Below are positions 34,735-42,443 of a DNA stretch of 64,000 nt, piece by piece (position 1 is the stretch's first letter; the number at the start of each line of letters is the position of its first letter). The translations under genes and the position numbers were made by a program. This DNA comes from Streptomyces vietnamensis (GTDB lineage: Bacteria > Actinomycetota > Actinomycetes > Streptomycetales > Streptomycetaceae): positions 62,001 to 126,000 of the forward strand of contig NZ_CP010407.1 of the NCBI RefSeq assembly GCF_000830005.1. Reading direction: 5' to 3'. The notes below the pieces were generated by a model. That model saw nothing but the letters and a program-made list of their open reading frames with translations, ran no database searches and was not told the DNA's origin.

Positions 34735-35036
34735 CAGACGATCCACTCCGCAGACTGCCACCCACGACCAGCGTGAGTACCCGGCAAGCGGCCACACCAG
34801 CCCTTTGAACTGCAACTCCAAGTTGGCGGCGACCCACTGCGTACCAGCACACACTGCGGTGGCATCCACTCCCACCCGATGGTGTGGCGGCGCGCGGACT
34901 TCAAGTCCGCCACCGCACCAGCCCGCTCCCGGTGCCCACGTGCCGGCAAGACCGGGAGGAGGGAGACCTCTCGTTCCCTCCCGTTACACGGCATCGCCGT
35001 GTAACGGAGCACCGCAGGGCTCCGATCGGGCAGTCG
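34735..35036. other. Intergenic region with hairpins
   Basis: No gene is seen. It contains a short palindrome GCGGACTT-C-AAGTCCGC (34894-34910) and a strong terminator-like hairpin at 34981-35007. Confidence 0.5.
34981..35007. terminator. Bidirectional terminator hairpin
   Basis: CCGTTACACGGC-ATC-GCCGTGTAACGG is a perfect 12-bp stem 30 bases beyond the stop of the minus-strand isochorismatase-type gene and downstream of the plus-strand membrane-protein gene. Confidence 0.8.
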
Positions 35037-35717
35037 TCAGTTCGAGCGCTGTCCGATCAGGTCCACTACCTCGTCAGTGGCCCGTACGTCGCCGAACGAG
35101 CGGTAGATCGTGTGCAGTGTGGCGTTGTGCTCCTGATCGCTTCGGGCCGCGTTCGCGTCGGCGACCATGAGCACGCGCAGGCCCGTGGTGGCCGCGTCGC
35201 GGGCTGAGGACTCGCAGCAGACATTCGTGGCCGTTCCCGTGATCAGGAGGGTGTCGATATCACGCTCGGCCAGCAACCCGGGCAGCGGCGAGCGACCGGG
35301 AAAGAAGGCACTGTGCGCGTTCTTCTCCATCACCGGATCCTCCGGCCGGACATCAAGGGCGTGCCACAGGCGTGAGCGCAGCGCGCCTTCCCCGCCCGTT
35401 GCCGCGAACATCTCACTGACCGCCGGCCCGTAGAACTCACCGCTCAGGCTCCCCAACGGTGCCTTGTTCGCCGGCAGTACCCAGGTGATCAAGCCCCCGG
35501 CCGTGCGCAGCGCGTCGGCGATGCGGCCGATGTTGGGCACGATGCCGCGGACGTACGGATTGGCCTCGGTGAAGAAGGGCACCATGTCGATCACGACCAG
35601 CGCGGTGCGGGCCGGATCGAGGCTCTCGTAAGCGTGCCGTCTGCCGCGCCGTTCCTCCTGCCGGGCGTACTCTCGAGGTTCGATCCGCCAGTTGTGGATC
35701 TTGGAATCGGAATGCAT
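35037..35717 (-). CDS. Isochorismatase-family cysteine hydrolase
   Basis: A 226-residue enzyme beginning at the ATG behind GAGGAG. The Asp-Lys-Cys triad can be placed: Asp in TALVVIDMVPFFTEANPYVR, Lys in DPVMEKNAHSAFFPGR, Cys in LLITGTATNVCCESSARDA. Family members hydrolyse isochorismate, nicotinamide, ureides or N-carbamoyl compounds. No pathway genes are adjacent, so the substrate is open. Confidence 0.88.
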   Translation of the reverse strand: MHSDSKIHNWRIEPREYARQEERRGRRHAYESLDPARTALVVIDMVPFFTEANPYVRGIVPNIGRIADALRTAGGLITWVLPANKAPLGSLSGEFYGPAVSEMFAATGGEGALRSRLWHALDVRPEDPVMEKNAHSAFFPGRSPLPGLLAERDIDTLLITGTATNVCCESSARDAATTGLRVLMVADANAARSDQEHNATLHTIYRSFGDVRATDEVVDLIGQRSN

Positions 35718-35725
35718 GCGTCTCC

Positions 35726-35965
35726 TCAGCCGACCTGCCGACGTCTGTGAGGAGCCTGTCCTCCGCCACCCACATCCATCCGCGCGGTGACGTGGCCCGC
35801 GGGCCACGTCCGGATGATGCCGTCGCCCTCGCCGTACGGCCCGGAGTGCCCCAGCGGGTTCTCCTGCGCGTCGACAAGGCAGACCGCGAGGTCCCTGCGC
35901 GCGCCATCGGGGAGTTGTTTGTACGTGTAGAAGACGTCGGCCGGGAAGCTGAGCCGGTACGTCAC
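35726..35965 (-). CDS. Small protein resembling actinobacterial RelE-like hypotheticals, C-terminus degraded
   Basis: A 79-codon frame starting at GTG: VTYRLSFPADVFYTYKQLPD followed by GARRDLAVCLVDAQENPLGH, GPYGEGDGIIRTWPAG and HVTARM. This resembles small RelE-like or growth-linked proteins of Streptomyces, which end in a hydrophobic strand. Here the end becomes GGGGQAPHRRRQ, suggesting truncation. No antitoxin partner is evident. It ends nine bases before the isochorismatase-type gene. Confidence 0.4.
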   Translation of the reverse strand: MTYRLSFPADVFYTYKQLPDGARRDLAVCLVDAQENPLGHSGPYGEGDGIIRTWPAGHVTARMDVGGGGQAPHRRRQVG

Positions 35966-36016
35966 TCGGCGCCCCGGCCCGACTCGCTGCCGGCACGGTG
36001 GCCGACGTCGCGCAGA

Positions 36017-36187
36017 ATGGACCAGCAGGACCGCCGGTGGAAACGGCTCTACGTCACCCGGTCCGGAGTCGAAGGCACCATCTGCGAACTCGTCGACAAC
36101 CACCGGGCCCGCCGCTGCCGCTACCACGGCCTCCGCAAAACCCACGTCCAACACGTGCTGACCGCCATCGCCACCGCCGCCGATCGA
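36017..36187 (+). pseudogene. IS1182-family transposase C-terminal fragment
   Basis: DRRWKRLYVTRSGVEGTICE and CRYHGLRKTHVQHVLTAIAT match the C-terminal part of IS1182 transposases, with the catalytic Glu in GVEGT. Upstream parts are absent. Confidence 0.7.
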
Positions 36188-36195
36188 GCCGAATA

Positions 36196-36336
36196 CGCAG
36201 CTCCTACCTGCGATTCCCCGCCGACGTACCCAGTGCGGGACGGCTGGTCACCCTCTGCCCTCGGGTCCGCAGGTTCTTCTGTCCGGACGATTCATGCGGA
36301 CGGCGGACGTTTGCCGAGCAGATGTCAGGGCTGGTC
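36196..36336 (+). pseudogene. ISL3-family transposase N-terminal fragment
   Basis: LRFPADVPSAGRLVTLCPRV, RRFFCPDDSCGRRTFAEQ and MSGLV form the zinc-finger N-terminus typical of ISL3 transposases. It is immediately followed by CRISPR-like repeats. Confidence 0.7.
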
Positions 36337-36402
36337 CGTGGCACAGCAGGTGGACCGGGTGGGAAGCAGCACGTCCTGGAAGCGCTGCGGCTCGTCGTTC
36401 GG

Positions 36403-36492
36403 GGGACCGTACCCGCGCGAGCGGGGAGCACCCGGCTCCTCCCCGTCCTGCTTGGTGCCTGATGGGAACGTCCCCATACAGGCGGGGAGCAG
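36403..36492 (-). CRISPR. Two-repeat type I-E-like CRISPR locus
   Basis: Two 29-bp repeats at 36403-36431 and 36464-36492 both begin GGGAMC and end GCGGGGAGCA(C/G). On the minus strand this is the streptomycete/E. coli type I-E form (GTGCTCCCC...). Start-to-start distance is 61 bases, giving one 32-base spacer (36432-36463), exactly the type I-E geometry. A more decayed repeat may end at 36369, about 62 bases earlier. No cas gene occurs in the window. Confidence 0.65.
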
Positions 36493-36539
36493 TTCGACGA
36501 GGGCGTCGTCATCGTCGAAGGGTCGGGGCCGCTTGTCTT

Positions 36540-36872
36540 TTAACCTCCGCTGTCAGCCGAGACGGCCTCGTCCCCGGAAACAGGAATGACTTCGCCAGTC
36601 CAGGTCCAGGGTTCCTGGCGTGGATCCCACGTCACCTCAACGAGGTTGTCGTGGAAGTCGCGCGCACATTCCTTCAGCAGCGTGGCAGCGGCGTCCAGCG
36701 CCACTTCCGGGTCGAGCAACTCGTTGCTGAGACGCCCGCAGACCATGCCGCCGTCCACGGTGAGGATGCTGTGGCGCCAGCCCTCCGGTGTCGCCAGCAG
36801 GACGATCCTCTTGGGCAGGCCGAAGGGGGGTCGCTTCTTCTTCTGTCGTCTCGCCACGCAGCCATCCAACAT
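36540..36872 (-). CDS. Hypothetical protein
   Basis: A 110-residue basic-then-acidic protein (RRQKKKRPPFGLPKRIVLLA, GWRHSILTVDGGMVCGRLSN, DPEVALDAAATLLKECARDF). It looks like a real coding frame with an alpha/beta pattern, but no family is recognised. It lies next to a CRISPR-like locus. Confidence 0.45.
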   Translation of the reverse strand: MLDGCVARRQKKKRPPFGLPKRIVLLATPEGWRHSILTVDGGMVCGRLSNELLDPEVALDAAATLLKECARDFHDNLVEVTWDPRQEPWTWTGEVIPVSGDEAVSADSGG

Positions 36873-37021
36873 TGCGGGGCGCAAAGCCCCGGAGTCGGGT
36901 TCCGAAACATCCCCGCGCAAGTGGAGAGCCCATCATGCTGCGGTGGCATGTCCTCGAGCAGCAGCCGTGCGTTCCTGCGGATATTCGGACTCTCTGATTT
37001 CGGCCGCAGCCCAGAATTGCC

Positions 37022-37234
37022 TCAGACGTCCACGTCCGCGCCCTCTGCCGTGATGTGCGCCGGGGCAGACGCTGCGGCTGCCGCACCCCTGTCCGTTCGT
37101 TTCGCCTGCAGTGCCGCCCTCGCCGCGGCGGCCTCCCGCTCAACTCGCTCCGTCAGCAGCCGTATACGAGCTTCTCTCTCCACACCGGTCAAGCCCGTCA
37201 GGCCCAGCCTGGCATCACGCGCCTCCTGCGACAC
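37022..37234 (-). CDS. Small helical hypothetical protein
   Basis: 70 residues, starting at GTG behind GGAGG. It is mostly one long charged helix (GVEREARIRLLTERVEREAA, AARAALQAKRTDRG). No family is recognised. Confidence 0.4.
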   Translation of the reverse strand: MSQEARDARLGLTGLTGVEREARIRLLTERVEREAAAARAALQAKRTDRGAAAAASAPAHITAEGADVDV

Positions 37235-37382
37235 AGCAACCCTCCACTTCACAGTCGGCCTCAAAGCCCTCACCCCACGGAGTGTGGCTGCCGAACCCGC
37301 CGGCCGGCAACCAGAACAGCCGACCCCACACAGGCCGCATGCCCGCGACACCGCAACAACAAGTTGCTGAGCTCTCCCGACT

Positions 37383-37579
37383 CCGGGAGCACCCCCCGAT
37401 GCCGGGAGCAGCAGATCTCGATGAACGGCGCCGCAGCCCCGGTTCAGGGCCACCCCCACACGAGTGAGGAGCACGCGTACGGACGGCACGCGGGGGCACC
37501 CCCGGCCACGGAGAGCACAGCAGTTTGCATGGCACACACCCGTGGACCAGAGGGTCATCCCCACAGGTGCGGGAAGCGG
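37383..37579. repeat. Cluster of decayed CRISPR-like repeats
   Basis: Segments ending CCGGGAGCAG (37411), GAGGAGCAC (37474), GAGAGCAC (37518) and CGGGAAGCGG (37579), each preceded by a CCACCCCC or TCATCCCC-like 5' half, resemble the 29-bp repeats at 36.4 and 42.4 kb. End-to-end spacings are 63, 44 and 61 bases. They may be relics of an array; alternatively GC-rich hairpin repeats. Confidence 0.35.
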
Positions 37580-37646
37580 TTCGCCGACGACTGGCGGCGC
37601 CGGTGCGGCGGCAGTCCGGCGAGGGCGCACCGCGGGTCGGTGCAGG

Positions 37647-38108
37647 TCAGGGATTCCCTCCAAGGTGCTGCACCCTTGTCATTTCGTCGGACGGCCGTGG
37701 TGCTCGGGCTGTCGGCGCGGTAGGAGCCCGCAGGAGGTCCCGCCAGTCGGCGGGCCAATTGGCCAGCGCGAGGATGCCCATGATGAGGAGGTGGGTGGGC
37801 GCGGCCCAGCTCTCCACCGCCGGGTCGTGGTTGACGATGTGGGTGGTGGCCGCGCCGGTGAGTACGAACAGCAGCGTCGCGGCGCCCAGGAAGCGGGCTC
37901 GCTTGTTGGGGATCACCAGCAGGACGGCTGCGACACCTTCCAGGGCACCGACCACGAAGCGCATCCAGGAGGGGTAGCCCCACTCGACGAACTTCGCGGA
38001 GTACGCGGAGCTGAATATTGTGTCGCCCGGCCAGTACTTGGTCACGGCGCCCAGCGCGAACTCGAAGGCCAAAAACCAGTACAGACCGGTCATGAGCCGC
38101 TTCGACAT
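37647..38108 (-). CDS. DoxX-like small integral membrane protein
   Basis: 153 residues with four membrane helices (LMTGLYWFLAFEFALGAVTK, FVVGALEGVAAVLLVI, FLGAATLLFVLTGAATTHIV, LLIMGILALANWP). Size and topology fit the DoxX/DUF417 type. It starts behind AAGGAA. Confidence 0.65.
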   Translation of the reverse strand: MSKRLMTGLYWFLAFEFALGAVTKYWPGDTIFSSAYSAKFVEWGYPSWMRFVVGALEGVAAVLLVIPNKRARFLGAATLLFVLTGAATTHIVNHDPAVESWAAPTHLLIMGILALANWPADWRDLLRAPTAPTARAPRPSDEMTRVQHLGGNP

Positions 38109-38190
38109 GCTTGTTCCTTCAGGGGAGTCGGGCAGGGTCAGGCCTCCGCGCGGCGGTTGCGGTGCCGTGCGGAGTCTTTGTCTTCGGGGG

Positions 38191-38625
38191 TCAGCCCCGC
38201 AGGGTGGCGATGGCCTTCTCGATGCGTCGCTGGCGCGTGTCGGGCTTCTTCGCGCTCTCGATGGCGCGGACGTGCTCGCGCTTGCGGCTGTGGGTGAGGT
38301 TGTCGTACGCGGCGCGGGCGGCCGGGTCGGCGTCCAGGGCCTGGGCGAAGTCCGCGGGTTCCTCGACGACGCGCGGCTCGGTGTCGAGTTCCAGCTCGAC
38401 CTCGACCTCTTCGCCGATCTCGACACCGGCGGCGTGCCGGTTGGCGTTGCTCAGGCCGAGCAGGTGGCGGCCGCGCAGGATGGCGACCCGGCTCCTCCAG
38501 GAGTGCCCGTTGACCGTGATGGTCACCGGCGGGCGCGCGCCCCCGCCGAGCGCCGCCACCACCTCGGGCGGGACCTCCAGGCCCCGCATGGGCTCGGGCG
38601 GCTCGACGTGGGACTGAAACTTCAT
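38191..38625 (-). CDS. DUF1905/YdeI-type protein
   Basis: 144 residues. The N-terminal DUF1905 domain (EVPPEVVAALGGGARPPVTI, VNGHSWRSRVAILRGRHLLG) is followed by a YdeI/OmpD-like helical tail (FAQALDADPAARAAYDNLTH, SRKREHVRAIESAKKPDTRQ, RRIEKAIATL). The family is associated with bacteriocin protection and stress, but the biochemistry is unknown. It lies 82 bases upstream of the DoxX-like gene. Confidence 0.85.
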   Translation of the reverse strand: MKFQSHVEPPEPMRGLEVPPEVVAALGGGARPPVTITVNGHSWRSRVAILRGRHLLGLSNANRHAAGVEIGEEVEVELELDTEPRVVEEPADFAQALDADPAARAAYDNLTHSRKREHVRAIESAKKPDTRQRRIEKAIATLRG

Positions 38626-38705
38626 GATCTCTCCTGTCGTTCTGGTGGTTCATCTGTTGTGCCGGCGGTTCACCGCGGATCCGGCCCGCCCGGCTCCGCC
38701 GGGAG

Positions 38706-39365
38706 TCAGGATGCCGTGGGGGCGATCGGTGCGGCGGCCTCCCAGGCGAAGCCGTCCAGGTCAGTGAAGGCCTCCGCGGTGCTGCCGAGGACGATGCGGT
38801 GCGAGCCGGTGCCGTCGACGGGGACGCCGAGGTCCTTGGCCAGGGCACGACGCTTGTACAGCGCCAGCTTGACGGGGCCGGCCTGGCCAGCGGCGAACTC
38901 GGCGTACTTGCCACCGAAGCTCTTGGCCACGGTCAGGCCCCGGCCGACGTAGAACTCCTTGGTGGCCTTCACGTCCTCGACACCGATCAGCAGGACGACC
39001 TCGTCGATCTCGCGGGTGTCGGGGCCGGTGTGCTTCTTCTCCGAGGTCGCGATCTTCCAGATCGTCCCGTCCGGGGCCTGGACGACGCCGCTGTAGCCCC
39101 ACAGCGACTTCGCGGCGGGCTTCAGCACCGTGGCGCCCGCGTCCACGGCGGCGCCGACGAAGCCGTCGACGGTGGCCGGGCCGGACACCGTGAGCGCCAG
39201 GGTGAAGCCGCGGAACCCGGTGGAGTGCGCCTCGGACGCCCGCAGGCGTACGTGCTCGTCCACGCCGAAGGCACTGTAGAAGCGGCGGGCGGAGTCGAGG
39301 TCGGCCACCTCGAGGGTGACGGACGCGAGGGACGTGTGGGCTGCGGAGGAAGTGGTGGTTGCCAT
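38706..39365 (-). CDS. VOC-family glyoxalase-like protein with two tandem domains
   Basis: 219 residues holding two vicinal-oxygen-chelate repeats, ~10-115 (SVTLEVADLDSARRFYSAFG, GVVQAPDGTIWKIA) and ~125-215 (VVLLIGVEDVKATKEFYVGR, DLDGFAWEAAAPIAP). Metal ligands typical of glyoxalase or resistance enzymes are incomplete, so catalysis is uncertain. An ATG two codons upstream is possible. Confidence 0.85.
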   Translation of the reverse strand: MATTTSSAAHTSLASVTLEVADLDSARRFYSAFGVDEHVRLRASEAHSTGFRGFTLALTVSGPATVDGFVGAAVDAGATVLKPAAKSLWGYSGVVQAPDGTIWKIATSEKKHTGPDTREIDEVVLLIGVEDVKATKEFYVGRGLTVAKSFGGKYAEFAAGQAGPVKLALYKRRALAKDLGVPVDGTGSHRIVLGSTAEAFTDLDGFAWEAAAPIAPTAS

Positions 39366-39841
39366 GAACATCACACTAGGAGCTGCGCGGCGGCCGGGGC
39401 TTCTCGATTCCTGACCGGTCTGGAGACCTGCTTCGCCAGGCACCGCGGCGCCCCCTTTCACCTTGATCGCCGCCCCCGCATCGCGGGCCGCTCGCCCCGC
39501 CGCAACAGCGCCGTCACCCGCTCGATGCGACGCGTCGTGGAAGGTCTCGACGAGGACCTGAACATCGTCAGGGAGGGTGATCACACGCCCCTGGGGGCGG
39601 TGGTGCGGAGGGCGCCGGCCTTGGTGTGCAGCGTGCACCACGAGAGCGGGGCCGCCCGGGTGTGACTCTGTGCGGCGGCTCCGACCCAGGGGTTGATCGG
39701 AGCCGCCACAGAGCATCCGCGATGACGCGGCGCGGGCCGTCGGAACATCGGGGCCATCTGAGGAGGAGGGGGTGGCCTTCGATGTTCCGTTCGGGCCGTG
39801 GGGCCCTTGTAGTAAATATATATACCGCCAAGTAAGCAAGT

Positions 39842-39859
39842 GCATGAAAATTTTCATGC
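39842..39859. promoter_or_regulatory. Perfect 18-bp palindrome in an AT-rich patch
   Basis: GCATGAAAATTTTCATGC lies in an unusually AT-rich stretch (39810-39870), 69 bases past the 3' end of the RpiR-family regulator gene. The form (TGAAA...TTTCA) fits operators of RpiR/MurR-like regulators. The 39366-39927 interval holds no recognisable gene. Confidence 0.5.
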
Positions 39860-39927
39860 CAAATGATCGTGCAGAGACCTGAACTCCGGCCCAGCCGTCT
39901 CGGTCGTTTCGGTTGTTTCGGTTGATC

Positions 39928-40866
39928 TCAGTCGTTCAGGAAGAAATCGTGCTGTTCCGCCGCGTGCTCGTACTTCTCGAGCCGGGTCTGCGTACGCTCC
40001 GGGTCCGCGTCCGCCATGGCCTGGAGGATGCCCGCGGACAGCACCCCCGGCGCCGCGTACGAGTCGAAGACGAGCCGCGAGCCCGTGCCCGCGGTGAACA
40101 CCTCGTCGGCCTCGTCGGCCAGCGGCCCGAGCGCCAGGTCCGTGATCAGCGCGACGCGCATCCCGACACCACGGGCGGCACGCACGACGGCGAGGGTCTC
40201 CTTGGCGTGCCGAGGCATCGCGAAGGCCAGCACCCACGTGCCGCCCGCCTCGCGCGCCTGGAGCAGCCCGTCGTAGGCGACGCTGCCACCCCGCGTCACC
40301 ACCCGGACATCGGGGTGGATGCGCCGCGCGGCGTACGCGAAGTACTCGGCGAGGGAGACCGAGATCCGCAGGCCGACGACCGTCAGGGGGACGGACCGGG
40401 CCAGCTCACGGCCGATGCCGACGATCCGGTCGGGGTCGGCGAGGACACGCCGCAGGGAGGCCAGGTTCTCGATCTCGGCGTCGATCGCCGACTGGAGCTC
40501 GTTACGATGCCGCTCCTCCCCCTCGTCCGGTGCACCGGCGACCGCGCTGAGCGCGAGGGGCTGGAGCGCCTCCCGGAGCGCGGGGTAGCCGCTGAATCCC
40601 AGCGAGGAGGCGAACCGGGTCACGGACGGCTGACTGACCCCCACGCGCTCCGCGAGTTCGGTGATGGACAGGAACGCGGCCTCGGTGAGGTGATCGGTCA
40701 GGAACTGGGCGATACGCCGCTGCGCGGGAGACAGCCGGTGCCCGCCGAACAGCGCCCGCACCCGCTCGGCGGGAGAGGCCGCCCCGGCCTCCTCCTTCGC
40801 CTCGGACGAGCGCCTGCCCGGCGTGATCGCTGCCGCCTGTGCACGCGCCTGCTGCCCGGATGCCAC
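39928..40866 (-). CDS. MurR/RpiR-family transcriptional regulator
   Basis: 312 residues. The N-terminal HTH_6 domain (LSPAQRRIAQFLTDHLTEAA, ITELAERVGVSQPSVTRFAS) is followed by a SIS sugar-isomerase domain (VGLRISVSLAEYFAYAARRI, WVLAFAMPRHAKETLAVVRA, VALITDLALGPLADEADEVF). Members sense phosphosugars or amino-sugar and nitrogen metabolites. The GTG behind GAAGGAGACAC was chosen over an ATG six codons upstream. Short 9-base tandem repeats (GTTTCGGTT) lie directly downstream of the stop. Confidence 0.9.
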   Translation of the reverse strand: MASGQQARAQAAAITPGRRSSEAKEEAGAASPAERVRALFGGHRLSPAQRRIAQFLTDHLTEAAFLSITELAERVGVSQPSVTRFASSLGFSGYPALREALQPLALSAVAGAPDEGEERHRNELQSAIDAEIENLASLRRVLADPDRIVGIGRELARSVPLTVVGLRISVSLAEYFAYAARRIHPDVRVVTRGGSVAYDGLLQAREAGGTWVLAFAMPRHAKETLAVVRAARGVGMRVALITDLALGPLADEADEVFTAGTGSRLVFDSYAAPGVLSAGILQAMADADPERTQTRLEKYEHAAEQHDFFLND

Positions 40867-41027
40867 GGAGTGTCTCCTTCTCATCTCACTGCCGCCCAAG
40901 ATAGTTCACCCGAGCCTGGCCCCCATGAACCCGAGGCAAAGGCCCGCCGGCACCGCGCCGTGACACCACCATGCATGCGCAGAACCGTCTGACTGCGCAT
41001 CAACGCGGGAGGCGAGAGACCTCCCGG

Positions 41028-41080
41028 AGAGACCTCCCGCATGCGGGAGCAAGGGACCGTCCCCGCGGGTGCGGGAGCAG
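41028..41080. repeat. Decayed CRISPR-like repeat plus palindrome
   Basis: A 28-bp copy starting GGGACCGTCCCCGCG and ending GCGGGAGCAG (41053-41080) is directly preceded by CTCCCGCATGCGGGAG, a perfect palindrome resembling a repeat core. No neighbour at 61 bases was found on either side. Confidence 0.4.
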
Positions 41081-41084
41081 GGGG

Positions 41085-41290
41085 CAGAGCCGGTGAGGTA
41101 CGCCTTCGGCGGCCCGGTCGGCGACGGTGACGGGGTCGTGCGGCCCGTTCTTCTCGACGACGTCGGCGGCCCCGAGCGGCCGGAAGCGGGGCATGGTCTC
41201 GGCAGCCTCGCGGACCGCCTCCTCCCTGCGGGTCGTGTCGCCGGCGAGGGCATGGGCGAGGAAGTCGATCTCTCCGGCGGATCCGGTCGT
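41085..41290 (-). pseudogene. Inositol monophosphatase-family N-terminal fragment
   Basis: The minus strand reads EIDFLAHALAGDTTRREEAV, REAAETMPRFRPLGAADVVE and KNGPHDPVTVADRAAEG, the first ~55 residues of an IMPase-type protein (DPVTVADRAAE is the usual motif). It then runs straight into the CRISPR-like repeat. The metal-binding core is missing. Confidence 0.6.
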
Positions 41291-41389
41291 ACGTCACGCG
41301 GAATGCGTCCCTCCCACCACACCGCACCGGCGTCCCGGGGTCCGCTCGGCGATCTGCGGGCGACGGGTGGGCGCCCCCTGGAAAGGTCG

Positions 41390-41551
41390 TCAGTCGGGGC
41401 AGGTGTTCCGGTAGCCGGAGGTGGACAGATAGCGGCCCCCTTCGTCGTGCTCCAGGCCGCCTCCGGCGACCGGACAGGCCGTCCGGTCGAGGTGGTCACG
41501 CAGGTCGTAAGTGGGGCTCAGGCCCCAGAGGACGACGTCGGCGATGCGCAT
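41390..41551 (-). CDS. Short hypothetical reading frame
   Basis: 53 residues (MRIADVVLWGLSPTYDLRDH, GGRYLSTSGYRNTCPD). It begins 13 bases from a CRISPR-like repeat and has no clear ribosome site. It may be a fragment. Confidence 0.25.
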   Translation of the reverse strand: MRIADVVLWGLSPTYDLRDHLDRTACPVAGGGLEHDEGGRYLSTSGYRNTCPD

Positions 41552-41563
41552 GCTCAGTACGCC

Positions 41564-41640
41564 GGGACCATCCCGACGCAGACAGGGAGCAGCAGGACGT
41601 CCGCTGGGGTGGTCACCCCTGCCGGGGCCATCCCCCGGCT
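41564..41640 (-). CRISPR. Two-repeat type I-E-like CRISPR locus, second repeat truncated
   Basis: The repeat at 41564-41592 begins GGGACCATCCCGACG and ends CAGGGAGCAG. A second copy starts at 41624 (GGGGCCATCCCCCGG), 60 bases later, but its 3' half is not conserved. One spacer of 31 bases lies between. Confidence 0.5.
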
Positions 41641-41667
41641 TTGTTCGCGAGTGGCTGATCCCACTCG

Positions 41668-42192
41668 TCAGAAGCACGGCCCGACAGTGGGATGCGAAAC
41701 CAAGGCACAGGCCGCAACCTGCAGTTGTGCTTCCCATGCCGCCGCGTCGAGCTCCAGCGTGTACTCGATGCAGCACGCACATGGCGGGAGTAGCGCCACG
41801 AACGCTTGCTCCTCAGCAGTCTCGACCTCCGTCTCCGACCACTCGTCCGATGCCAACTCGGCGAGATCCACCTCCCCGGCGGTGAATCGCGTGGCCAGCC
41901 TGCGCAGTGCGTATCGCCGGGCCAGGTGGTGATCGGGCAGAGTGATCCCCAGTTCCTCGAGAGCCTGCTCGAATGTGTCACGGATGTCCCGTGGGTCCGC
42001 ATGGCGCGGCAGACCGGCGAGCTCGCACAGGGCCGGTGTGTCCACTCCCCTTGCGAGTGCCTGGGCGGCGGTCATCGGCAGGTCTTCCGGAGACACCTGG
42101 TCCACCTGGTACAGCCACGCTGCCTCCACCAGGGGCGGATAGGCGCTGCGGACAGGGCTGTCGGGTTCGGATGTGTCGTCTATCGCTGCCAT
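41668..42192 (-). CDS. Hypothetical acidic protein
   Basis: 174 residues, strongly acidic and mostly helical (LPMTAAQALARGVDTPALCE, RDIRDTFEQALEELGI, HHLARRYALRRLATRFTAGE, LPPCACCIEYTLELDAAAW). It looks like a genuine streptomycete coding sequence. No family was recognised. It lies between two CRISPR-like loci, so it could be accessory-defence related by context only. Confidence 0.55.
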   Translation of the reverse strand: MAAIDDTSEPDSPVRSAYPPLVEAAWLYQVDQVSPEDLPMTAAQALARGVDTPALCELAGLPRHADPRDIRDTFEQALEELGITLPDHHLARRYALRRLATRFTAGEVDLAELASDEWSETEVETAEEQAFVALLPPCACCIEYTLELDAAAWEAQLQVAACALVSHPTVGPCF

Positions 42193-42353
42193 GGTTCATA
42201 CGATGCCAGCACGGCTCGCGCGAGTGCCCGGAAATTCGGGCTGCCCCGGCAAACCGTCCTGCGGGCTGCCCCAACTCATGCTGTGGTCCCGGTGACACTC
42301 CTCGACCGGTGCCCAGGAACTGTGCCGGAGCGTGCTCAAAACCTGCGCGACCA

Positions 42354-42443
42354 GCGGCCATCCCCGCGCAGGCGGGGAGCAGCCCCGCCATGCCGACGCG
42401 GGCCTGTCGTCGTAGGGACCATCCCCGCGGGCACGGGAAGCTG
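42354..42443 (-). CRISPR. Two-repeat type I-E-like CRISPR locus
   Basis: Repeats at 42354-42382 (core CCATCCCCGCGCAGGCGGGG, ending AGCAG) and 42415-42443 (core CCATCCCCGCGGGCACGGGA, ending AGCTG) are 61 bases apart, giving one 32-base spacer (42383-42414). These are the best-preserved copies in the window. Transcription would be on the minus strand by analogy with known type I-E repeats. Confidence 0.65.

Noticed and set aside
34880..34960. Possible selenocysteine tRNA, because of a GCGGACTTCAAGTCCGC anticodon-like stem with TCA in the loop.
   Set aside because: No matching acceptor stem, no TTCGA-type T-arm and no long variable arm could be folded around it; it is better described as a short palindrome.
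39897..39927. Nine-base tandem repeats (GTTTCGGTT) as a possible origin or iteron.
   Set aside because: Only two to three copies, no associated replication gene and immediately behind a stop codon; likely slippage.
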